Below are positions 57,384 to 64,000 of a DNA stretch of 64,000 nt, piece by piece (position 1 is the stretch's first letter; each line of letters starts with the position of its first letter). The translations under genes and the position numbers were made by a program. The notes beneath the pieces were generated by a model. That model was given only the letters and a program-made list of their open reading frames with translations, made no database searches and was not told the DNA's origin. Location: assembly GCA_016710275.1 (NCBI GenBank), contig JADJXS010000001.1:434001-498000 (forward strand), written 5' to 3'. Source of the stretch: Phycisphaerales bacterium (lineage in GTDB: Bacteria; Planctomycetota; Phycisphaerae; UBA1845; Fen-1342).

Positions 57384-59000
57384 TCAGTCGCAGCCGGCTC
57401 CCGGAGATGGCGGGTTGATGATGCACTCCACGAATGGATCGATATCGAAATTGTTGAAGCTGGAGTCGCCGCTCACGTCGCCCCAGCAGGCGCGATCCTC
57501 CCAGCAGGCTTGCGTCGCGCCAGTGGCCAGGTAGGCGGCCGGAGCGTTGGGATTGCCGGGGTCGAGAATCGCGGCAACGAAGGGATCGATGTCGAAGTTG
57601 TTGACCGTGCCGTCGCAGTTGGCGTCACCCACCAGGCACTCCGGAGCGACCGTGCAGATATCCGGCGTCGAGCAATTCGTCCCGGCGCCGATCCAGTTCG
57701 CGCCGGCGGTATTGCAGTCGCCATTGGTCAGATTGAGGCAGAAGCCGGTGCCAAAGCAGCAGGCGCCGGTCGGCAGCGGGCAATTCACGCCGCCGCAGGT
57801 TGTCTGATGTCCCTGGAAGTTCCCGCCGGCGCTGGTGCAGTTCTCGGGGCTTTGGGAGCCGAGGCACGACCCATCCGGCAGGCAGCAGGCGCCCACCGGG
57901 AAGCAGATGTCCACGCCGCAGGCCGTCCCGCCGCCGAGCCACGACCCGCCCGCCATGCTGCAGTTTCCGTCCGTGAGATTCAGGCAGCCGCCGGTGGCCT
58001 GGAAGCAGCAGGCGCCGACCGGGGCCGGGCAGTTGACGGCAAAGCACTGCGAGCCATCGCCCTGGTAAATCTCGCCCAGTCCGTCGCACTCGGCGACCAG
58101 CCGCAGCTCGCAACTGCCGTTTGGCAGGCAGCAGGCACCGACACCGATCTGGCAGTTCACGGGCGTGTAGGTGGCCCGCATGACCCAGTCGCCCGACGGC
58201 CGACAGAAAACCGGCAGCGCCTGGAACGTCGCCCAGCCGCCGTTGCTCGGGCAGCCGAAAGTGCCGCAGTTTACGCCGAACAGCCAGTTGTTGGCCAGCG
58301 AAGCGACGCCGCCGATGTCCGTCGTGGGGAATGCGTTGCGGTTGGAGGGCGGCGCGGTGAGGCACGGGTTGGCGGTCTGCACGTGGTGGTCGTCGATGCG
58401 TACCCCGCATGCGAAGCGGTTCGATCCGCCGTTGTTGAACATGAAAATCTGCTCGGGATCGTTTGGATCGACAAGCACCTGCACGTTCACGCCGGCGGTG
58501 CCCGGGCCAAGGACGATCGGCGGCAGTTCGGTGCCGCTGTTGTCCGAGCTGAACGAGGCGACCTGGGTGCCGTTGTTCGGCACGCCGTCCCAGAACAGCA
58601 CGCTGTACTGCGTGGTGGTCTGCTCAATGGCGTTGACCGTCACGAAGATGAATTCGAAGAGATCGATGCGGATCGGAAAGTCGCCCGCAGGGATCACATA
58701 GGACACGGCCGCGACTTCGGTCTCCGCGAAGCCGGCCTGCGCGTTATAAGACCCGCCGCTGAAGTTGGCGTTCGTATGCGTGACAACATTCTGGCAGCCG
58801 GCGATTCCGCCCTGCCCCTCGGCCGGGGGAATCCACTCGACCGTCGGGGGAATGTTGCGGCCGTGGATCGTGACCCGCATGGTCGGGAATTCGGCGGGAT
58901 TGATCTGCACGGGGATGGATTCGTAGCGGGATTCGTCGGCCAGGGCGGGAGCGGCAAGGGCGATCAACCCGGTCATACAGACAGCGGCGGAAAAACGCAC
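57384..59000 (-). CDS. Secreted Cys-rich repeat protein with dockerin-like C-terminus
   Basis: 538 aa from a GTG at 59000, preceded by GGAGG with 7 nt spacing. A signal peptide is visible (FSAAVCMTGLIALAAPALA). Residues about 30-265 form a beta-rich domain without a recognised family. Residues about 265-460 hold four or five repeats of a GACCLPDGSC-type unit (GACCLPNGSC, GACCFQATGGC, GACCLPDGSC, GACCFGTGFC), each about 45 residues with further Cys. The C-terminus has two dockerin-like calcium-binding segments (GDANCDGTVNNFDIDPF and GDVSGDSSFNNFDIDPF). Such proteins are exported in planctomycetes and may join surface complexes. Between IS110 copy B and the stop, 57320-57382 is a short degenerate tandem array. 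Confidence 0.8.
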   Translation of the reverse strand: MRFSAAVCMTGLIALAAPALADESRYESIPVQINPAEFPTMRVTIHGRNIPPTVEWIPPAEGQGGIAGCQNVVTHTNANFSGGSYNAQAGFAETEVAAVSYVIPAGDFPIRIDLFEFIFVTVNAIEQTTTQYSVLFWDGVPNNGTQVASFSSDNSGTELPPIVLGPGTAGVNVQVLVDPNDPEQIFMFNNGGSNRFACGVRIDDHHVQTANPCLTAPPSNRNAFPTTDIGGVASLANNWLFGVNCGTFGCPSNGGWATFQALPVFCRPSGDWVMRATYTPVNCQIGVGACCLPNGSCELRLVAECDGLGEIYQGDGSQCFAVNCPAPVGACCFQATGGCLNLTDGNCSMAGGSWLGGGTACGVDICFPVGACCLPDGSCLGSQSPENCTSAGGNFQGHQTTCGGVNCPLPTGACCFGTGFCLNLTNGDCNTAGANWIGAGTNCSTPDICTVAPECLVGDANCDGTVNNFDIDPFVAAILDPGNPNAPAAYLATGATQACWEDRACWGDVSGDSSFNNFDIDPFVECIINPPSPGAGCD

Positions 59001-59518
59001 AACGCACCTCCAGGGACCAGAATCGGACCAGCGGGGGCCGAACGCGGCAGCGCAGCCGCGGGCGCAATCGAAGCAATTGTCGCGGGTAGCCGGGGGTAAA
59101 TCAATGAAAATGTTGTCGGGGAAAGGGGGCTGCGTGCTGTGAGGGGGGTCGATTGCCCGAACGGGGGTTGATTGTCTGGGTGGGGGAGGCGGGGTTGGGG
59201 GTGAGAGAAGGTGGGGGTTGGGGGATGATGGACCAGGGCCTGAAGGCCCTGGCAACGATCGTGCGCCCTACGGGCGAAGCGCATAGCGAAAGCATGCCAC
59301 ACTCGAACCGCCACTCAACGCCTCACTCAATCCCCGCAATCTTCGGCGCCGGCGAGCGAATACGAATGGCGGAACGCGCCCGGATGCGCAAAATCCCGCG
59401 GTGCGGCGGATCAGGATTTCCGCACCCCGGCGCCGCGGATCGGGCTGCTGCGGAACATCGGCCCCCGCGCGAATTTCCGCCCGCACGCGGCCGTCCGCTG
59501 GATAGACTGGAACAGACC
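59001..59518. other. 518-bp gap with G-rich tract and repeat modules
   Basis: 59178-59224 on the plus strand has seven runs of three or more G with short spacers, for example GGGTGGGGGAGGCGGGG then TTGGGGG, fitting a G-quadruplex pattern. R5 follows at 59233-59261 (minus orientation), then a partial R1 at about 59279-59299. No gene was found. The promoter of the secreted protein gene should lie near 59001-59100. Confidence 0.6.
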
Positions 59519-59926
59519 ATGGAAACCGCCGGCGGAATGCTGAGCCGAATGATCGAACGCACCATCGGGTGGGTCATCCTGGCCGCGCTGGTCGGCCTGG
59601 GCGTGCTGATCTGGCAGATGTCCCCCGAGACGCGCTCCGCGATCATCGGCGGCATCTGGCGCTCGATCGCCTGGCTGCTGCTGGCCGCGGCCACGCCCTG
59701 GGCCGCCGCCCTCGTCATCCGCCGCGTGCTTTCCGCCGGTTCGAACGCCGCCGGATTCGGGCTGCTGGCCGCCCTGTCGCTCGTGAACATCCTCACCGGC
59801 GTCGCACTGCTCACCGGCTGGCCGACCGGCGCATGGGGCTGGAGCGCCGCCGTCGGCGCGCTGCTCGCAAGCGGCACCTATAATTTCCTGGTGGCCCAGT
59901 ATCTCGCGGAGCGGGCGGGCCAATAG
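59519..59926 (+). CDS. Four-helix membrane protein of unknown function
   Basis: 135 aa from the ATG at 59519. Four hydrophobic helices are visible: GWVILAALVGLGVLIWQM (16-33), SIAWLLLAAATPWAAALVI (48-66), AGFGLLAALSLVNILTGVAL (77-96), and the last around WGWSAAVGALLASGTYNFLV. Short polar loops separate them. No family recognised. It lies 71 bp upstream of the kinase gene on the same strand, so it may belong to the same unit; the link is weak. Confidence 0.7.
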   Translation: METAGGMLSRMIERTIGWVILAALVGLGVLIWQMSPETRSAIIGGIWRSIAWLLLAAATPWAAALVIRRVLSAGSNAAGFGLLAALSLVNILTGVALLTGWPTGAWGWSAAVGALLASGTYNFLVAQYLAERAGQ

Positions 59927-59997
59927 GCGGCGGTCGGCCGACGATCCGCCGCGCAGGGGAGGCATCTGTGCTCCCGGCTCGGCAGGGGCTTTGAATC

Positions 59998-61080
59998 ATG
60001 CGCTATGAGCCGAACGCGCGCGTCAGCGAGTACCTGCTCGAAGAGCAGCTCGGTCGCGGCACGCACGGCGAGGTCTGGCGCGCCCGGCATCACATCTGGC
60101 CGACGCAGCGCGTCGCCGTCAAGCTCCCCACCAGCCCCGATGCGCTGCGCTTCCTGCATCGCGAAGGCGCGATCGTGCACGGGCTGCAGCATCCCAACAT
60201 CATCCGCGTGCTGGGGCTGGACCCCTATGCAGCGCCGCCCTACCTCATCATGGAGCTGATCAACGGCCCCTCGCTGCGCACGGTCATCGAGGAACACCCG
60301 CGCGGCCTGCCGCTGCCCGTGGTCGGCGCCGTGCTGACCGGCCTGCTGGAGGGGTTGCGCCACGCACACGACGCCGGCGTCATCCATCGCGACCTCAAGC
60401 CGGGAAACGTGCTGCTGAATCTGGGCAGCCGATCGATCGCAGCCGTGACGGCCGCTGACGTTCGCATCGGCGATTTCGGCTTCGGCGCCCCGGCGACGGC
60501 GGATGCCGCCTGGGTCGAACAGTCCGCCTCGCTGGCCCGCGACGAGCGAATCCTGGGCACGCCCGCGTATCTCGCGCCCGAGGTCCGCGACGGCCGCATG
60601 CCCGCCGACGCGCGCTCCGATCTGTTCGCCGTCGGCGTCATGATGTTCGAGCTGCTCACCGGCAGCCGCCCCGTCGGCGCCGAACTGCCCGGCACCCTCC
60701 GCCCGGATGTCTGCAGCGCGGTTGATGCCGTCTTTCAGCAGCTTTATGCCCGCCACGAGCGCCGCTTCAGCGGCGCCTCGGACGCGCTCGGTGCGCTGCG
60801 CAGCGCGCTGAGCCGCACGGCGCCCGTGGCCATTGCCCAGCCTGTCAAACCCCGTCTCGATGCGAGAAGCGCCGGAGCACCGCAGGCGCGGCCGGGCTGG
60901 TGCCTGCACTGCCGCCGACCCACCGCCGCGGGGGACAATTTCTGCACGCGCTGCGGCCGGCCGGCGCGCGCGGCGCTGCGCACCTGCACCGGCTGCGGCG
61001 CCACCCCTGATCCATCCGACCGCTACTGCATCCACTGCGGCGGTCGATTGCCCGAGCGCGTCGAAGGGAGGTCGGCCTGA
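59998..61080 (+). CDS. Hanks-type Ser/Thr kinase with C-terminal double zinc ribbon
   Basis: 360 aa. Kinase domain at about 10-265: Gly-rich loop LGRGTHGEVWRARH, Lys in RVAVKLP, catalytic loop VIHRDLKPGNVLLN near 128, IGDFGFG as the DFG motif near 156, and GTPAYLAPEVRDGR as the activation-segment end. All catalytic residues are present, so it should be active. The C-terminal 70 residues hold two zinc ribbons (CLHCRRPTAAGDNFCTRCG and CTGCGATPDPSDRYCIHCGG). No transmembrane helix is present. Its stop overlaps the start of the next gene, so the cluster to 63633 is probably one operon. Confidence 0.93.
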   Translation: MRYEPNARVSEYLLEEQLGRGTHGEVWRARHHIWPTQRVAVKLPTSPDALRFLHREGAIVHGLQHPNIIRVLGLDPYAAPPYLIMELINGPSLRTVIEEHPRGLPLPVVGAVLTGLLEGLRHAHDAGVIHRDLKPGNVLLNLGSRSIAAVTAADVRIGDFGFGAPATADAAWVEQSASLARDERILGTPAYLAPEVRDGRMPADARSDLFAVGVMMFELLTGSRPVGAELPGTLRPDVCSAVDAVFQQLYARHERRFSGASDALGALRSALSRTAPVAIAQPVKPRLDARSAGAPQARPGWCLHCRRPTAAGDNFCTRCGRPARAALRTCTGCGATPDPSDRYCIHCGGRLPERVEGRSA

Positions 61081-61370
61081 TGATCGACGGCGGACTCGCC
61101 CTTTTCGCTCTGCTGTTTGCGCTGGGGCTGCTCGGCTTCATCGCGATGGCGGCATGGATGGTCGGTTCCGCGGTGCTGGGCCTGTTCCGCTGGATCTTCG
61201 GCGGAGCGGTTTCACTCCCCCCGACCGGTCGAGTTCCGGACCGCGAGCGCCGCATCTGCCGCGGGCCGGACTGCCGCCACGCCAACGTCGCCGATGCGCG
61301 ATTCTGCGGCCGCTGCGGCCGAAGGCTGGACCCGCCGGACCGCGGGCGGGACTATGACGCCTATGGATGA
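61080..61370 (+). CDS. Small membrane protein with zinc ribbon
   Basis: 96 aa, starting in the kinase stop (TGATG). Residues about 5-42 are hydrophobic with two possible helices (LALFALLFALGLLGFIAMAA and VGSAVLGLFRWIFGGAV). The C-terminus has a zinc ribbon (CRGPDCRHANVADARFCGRC) similar in spacing to those of the kinase, which suggests that the two proteins share a partner or arose from one module. It probably sits in the membrane with the ribbon in the cytoplasm. Overlaps the next gene by about 17 bp. Confidence 0.8.
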   Translation: MIDGGLALFALLFALGLLGFIAMAAWMVGSAVLGLFRWIFGGAVSLPPTGRVPDRERRICRGPDCRHANVADARFCGRCGRRLDPPDRGRDYDAYG

Positions 61371-62919
61371 GCGAGCGCGGCAGCGCGAATTCGAGGAACG
61401 CTTCCTGGCCGAACTGCGAGCGCGCGCCACCGGCCTGCTGCGCGGCCGGCTTCCGGCCGATCGGGCGATCTGGGAAGAGGGCGCCGTCCGCGCCGATGCC
61501 GTTCGCACCGAGCTGTCGCGCGTCGGCGGCGGACTGGACCGGCGCAAGCTCTTCGACGAGATGCCCGGCACGCGCGACGTGCTGATCCGCTTTCAGCGCT
61601 CGATGCTGGGCGGCCTGTTGCGCCCGACCGTGGCGCGGCTGCGGGCGGCGGTGGTCGTCAACGTCGAGGAGCTGGCGCACGATCGCCCCGGCGCGCCGGC
61701 TTCGCGCGAGCAGGTGCTCGACGCGCTGGCCCGCTACGAGCTGCTGCCCAGCGCGGATCGCCCCAGCGCCGTTGTGCTGGCCAGCCCGACCGGCTTTTCA
61801 TCGGCGGCGCGTGCCCTGGTGAATCGCGCCGGCGGCCCGAAGCTGGTGCTGATGGGCGGCCGCGCCGACGGCGGCTGGGACGTGGACGCGCCCGACGCGC
61901 TGAAAAAGTCGCCGTGGGTGCGGCTGTTCGACTTTGAGACGCAGGACGAGCAGTTGCGCCGCCTGCTCTATCACCTGGAGCAGGAATCGGCGGTGCTCGA
62001 CACGCGCGGCGTATCCATCCGGCAGTTGGCCGAGAAGATGGGTCTGCCCGACGGGCGGATCGAGGCGCTCGTCCGCCAGGCCTGCCGCGTGCAGCCGCAA
62101 CTGCTCACCCTGGAGCACGAGGGCGCGGTCTGCGTCTATCGCACTCCGCTCCCCGAAGAGGGCCGATCCATGAGCCTCTGGAACCGCGTTCGACGCCTGC
62201 TCCGCCTGCCTCCGACCCCCGCTGAGCGCGTCCGCGAACTGACCGCACAGCGCATCCGCATCGAGCAGCAGCGCCACGACGTGGACGCCCGGCTCAACAC
62301 GCTGGAGACCGAGGAGCGCACCCTGCTGGAGCGCGGCGTTGCGGCCGCCAGCGATGCCGAAAAGCGGCAGGTCGCCGGGCGGCTGGCGCGGCTGCGGCTG
62401 GAGCTGGGCCGCGTGCGGGCGCAGGCCAACGTCTATACGCAGCAGATCACGGTGATCGGCACGCAGATTCACCACATGACGCTCAAGGAGCAGGTCCGCC
62501 GCACGCCGCTGCCGCGCCCCGAAGAGCTGACCCGCGAAGCGGCCGAAACCGAGGCCGTGATCAACGAGCTGGCGGTCAGTGCCGACCTGGCCGGGAATAT
62601 CGAGGTGGCCTCGCAGACGCCGCGGATGGCGGAGCGCGAGGAGGACATCCTGGCGGAGTTCGAGCAGATCCGTCAGGACCGTGCCGCTTCGAGCGCTGCG
62701 GCTGCGGGATCTGCCGGAGCGTCGGGCGCTGCGGGTCAGCGCGCTGCGGGTGCGGGTGAGCGGGCGGGATCGGGTGAGCGCGCCGCGGGCGCTGCGGGGC
62801 GCGTCGATGGATCACCCGCCGGCGGATCGGATGCGCAGCGCAGCCCGCCGGGAGCGGAAGGCGATGCCCAGCGTCATGCGCCGCGCCGCGCGGACCCGGC
62901 CCGGCCGGAGGCGGGTTGA
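61354..62919 (+). CDS. Winged-helix plus coiled-coil protein, ESCRT-III/Snf7-like pattern (tentative)
   Basis: 521 aa from the ATG at 61354 (61363 is also possible). Residues about 60-190 form an alpha/beta region (RPSAVVLASPTGFSSAARAL, KLVLMGGRADGGWDVDAPDA) of unknown type. A winged-helix-like part at about 205-262 follows (GVSIRQLAEKMGLPDGRIEA). From 273 the pattern is WNRVRRLLRLPPTPAERVRE, a long basic helical hairpin with the central bend at EERTLLERGVAAASDAEKRQ, a linker, then an acidic C-terminal helix TPRMAEREEDILAEFEQIRQ. This order, basic hairpin then acidic helix, is that of Snf7/CHMP proteins. The tail from about 445 is low complexity. Function is inference only. Confidence 0.7.
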   Translation: MTPMDERARQREFEERFLAELRARATGLLRGRLPADRAIWEEGAVRADAVRTELSRVGGGLDRRKLFDEMPGTRDVLIRFQRSMLGGLLRPTVARLRAAVVVNVEELAHDRPGAPASREQVLDALARYELLPSADRPSAVVLASPTGFSSAARALVNRAGGPKLVLMGGRADGGWDVDAPDALKKSPWVRLFDFETQDEQLRRLLYHLEQESAVLDTRGVSIRQLAEKMGLPDGRIEALVRQACRVQPQLLTLEHEGAVCVYRTPLPEEGRSMSLWNRVRRLLRLPPTPAERVRELTAQRIRIEQQRHDVDARLNTLETEERTLLERGVAAASDAEKRQVAGRLARLRLELGRVRAQANVYTQQITVIGTQIHHMTLKEQVRRTPLPRPEELTREAAETEAVINELAVSADLAGNIEVASQTPRMAEREEDILAEFEQIRQDRAASSAAAAGSAGASGAAGQRAAGAGERAGSGERAAGAAGRVDGSPAGGSDAQRSPPGAEGDAQRHAPRRADPARPEAG

Positions 62920-63030
62920 TTGCAAAGGCGCGGGTGTGCCGCTGTTCCTGAGCGGTGCGGAACACGGCGATTGCCGGCGCTGCGCGGATGGTCCGCGGTG
63001 GCGTCGTGAGATCGGAAGGCGGAGGCCGGT

Positions 63031-63633
63031 GTGAACTTCTTCGAATGGCTGCTGACCCGCCGCAAGACGCTGGCGACGATGAGCGTCGCGGAATTGCGTG
63101 CCCAGGAAATGCTGCTCGAGAACGAGCGCGACCGCGCGCACGCGCGCATCGCGAAGCTCGGCGAGCAGAAGCAGAAGATCGTCGCCGACGGCGCCAAGGA
63201 GCGCACCCCCGAGCTGCGCAACGCGCTGGCGCAGCAGTTCGACCTGCTGCACACCGAGCAGATGATGCTGGCGCGGCAGCTCACCACCCGCACCAAGGAG
63301 CACATCACCGTCGCCCGGCTGCGCATGCTCCGCGAAAACGCCGGCCGCTCCGGCGTCGGCTCGCGCAAGGCCATGATCGGCGACGGCGAGCTGGCGCTGA
63401 TCGAGCGGCTGATTGAAAATGAGCGGATCGGCGCCGAGGTCTACCAGGAGCGGCTCGATGCGATTCTGCGGGCGGGGCTGGAGGCGGACGAGAGCGGCGT
63501 GGTGGTCAGCCCGGCGGCCGGGGAGCTGCTGCGCGTCTGGAAGGAGATGGACAGCGGCCTGATCGCCGATTCGCGGCAGGCGACCGACGAGGCCGAGCGG
63601 CGCGTCCGCGAGCGGCTGGCCGAGGAGGGCTGA
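63031..63633 (+). CDS. Coiled-coil protein, second Snf7-like candidate
   Basis: 200 aa from a GTG at 63031 with GGAGG 5 nt upstream. After a short N-terminus (NFFEWLLTRRKTLATMSVAE) residues about 17-105 form a helical hairpin: ENERDRAHARIAKLGEQKQK, a turn at DGAKERTPELRNALAQQF, then a second helix through TKEHITVARLRMLREN. The C-terminal part has GDGELALIERLIENERIGAE and an acidic helix at the end. The hairpin resembles the alpha1-alpha2 core of ESCRT-III/PspA proteins; no named family was recognised. It lies 111 bp downstream of the larger coiled-coil gene in the same direction. Confidence 0.7.
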   Translation: MNFFEWLLTRRKTLATMSVAELRAQEMLLENERDRAHARIAKLGEQKQKIVADGAKERTPELRNALAQQFDLLHTEQMMLARQLTTRTKEHITVARLRMLRENAGRSGVGSRKAMIGDGELALIERLIENERIGAEVYQERLDAILRAGLEADESGVVVSPAAGELLRVWKEMDSGLIADSRQATDEAERRVRERLAEEG

Positions 63634-63691
63634 TCGGCAGGTCTTGTGGGGGGTGATTGGGGGCAGGCCGGCTGTTCGGACCACAACACGA

Positions 63692-63917
63692 TTGCATGCT
63701 GACGCGGGGTCGGTGGGGTGTGTTCGGGCCGGCATCGGGCGAGCTTCTTCGCACAGCGCCGCGCGGCTGGCCCGAACGCCCCATTTCACCCGCCGTAGAG
63801 CATGCCGACGCAAAGCCGTCGGCATGGCACGTGGCATCGGGCTTCCGCCCGATGCGCTGCACCGCCCGGAAGGGCGATGCCACGACGCGCTGCATGCTGA
63901 CGCGGAGTACCGCGCGT
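63692..63917 (-). repeat. Unoccupied composite repeat R1-R3-R2-R4 (empty IS110 site)
   Basis: On the minus strand the order is partial R1 (63892-63917), R3 (63832-63883), R2 (63801-63826), R4 (63718-63781). R3 runs straight into R2 as GATGCCACGTGCCATGCCGACGG, the uninterrupted version of the site occupied by IS110 copy A. A second partial R1 is at 63692. No gene was found from 63634 to the window end; 63918-64000 shows nothing recognisable. Confidence 0.88.
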
Positions 63918-64000
63918 ACATACAACCCCAGGATGCGCTCGACGCCAGCCCGAACCCGCCCGGCCCACTATCCCTTGCCCGACCGCGCGTTCGCGGACTC

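Overview
The window is GC-rich, densely coding bacterial DNA, most likely from a member of the Planctomycetota (possibly Phycisphaerae-like). The case rests on gene content: an ECF sigma factor of the TIGR02999 type, a Hanks-type kinase with zinc ribbons, a secreted cysteine-repeat protein with dockerin-like repeats, a large zinc metalloprotease of the DUF5117/DUF4953 type, RNase Y, and many small membrane proteins. No rRNA gene is present, so the placement is inference.

Layout. 1-10446 is mostly housekeeping: the dnaG 3' end, rpoD, a two-gene AlbA_2/ParA-like module, a phosphodiesterase, rny and two membrane proteins. 10447-32000 is an accessory zone with three IS630-family copies, two IS110-family copies, a WD40-like lipoprotein, genes split by insertions, and islands of conserved genes (gcvT; glycosyltransferase-aminotransferase-Nif3; queF; a TerB/J-domain operon; dinG). 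32056-53171 is again mostly conserved: nuoGHI, an EVE-domain protein, a metalloprotease with an apparent frameshift, a response regulator, tRNA-Lys(CTT), GT2, cysteine dioxygenase, rmuC, a TPR membrane protein, an S1/P1-like nuclease, an enolase-superfamily enzyme, a PstS-like lipoprotein and asnS. 53191-57260 holds two more IS110-family elements around an ECF sigma gene. 57384-63633 carries a secreted dockerin protein and a kinase / zinc-ribbon / coiled-coil gene cluster.

Mobile DNA and repeats. Palindromic intergenic repeat modules (named R1 to R5 here) recur at 14 loci, usually in the order R1-R3-R2-(R5)-R4. Two different IS110-family elements (three copies of one, one of the other) lie in these repeats at the same core, TGC^CATGCC. 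Unoccupied copies of both sites are present in the window. Each element has 410 to 480 bp of noncoding DNA 3' of the transposase, and in it a 9-nt complement to the target, so these regions are candidate bridge (seeker) RNAs. The three IS630 copies show exact TA duplications, and removing them restores the split genes in frame.

The best candidate for an undescribed cellular system is 59998-63633: a Ser/Thr kinase with two zinc ribbons, a small membrane zinc-ribbon protein, and two coiled-coil proteins whose helical pattern resembles ESCRT-III/Snf7 proteins. This is pattern-based and unproven.

Caution: the multicopy IS elements carry frame-disrupting indels but few substitutions, and the metalloprotease has one frameshift. 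Unpolished assembly error in repeats is a real possibility.
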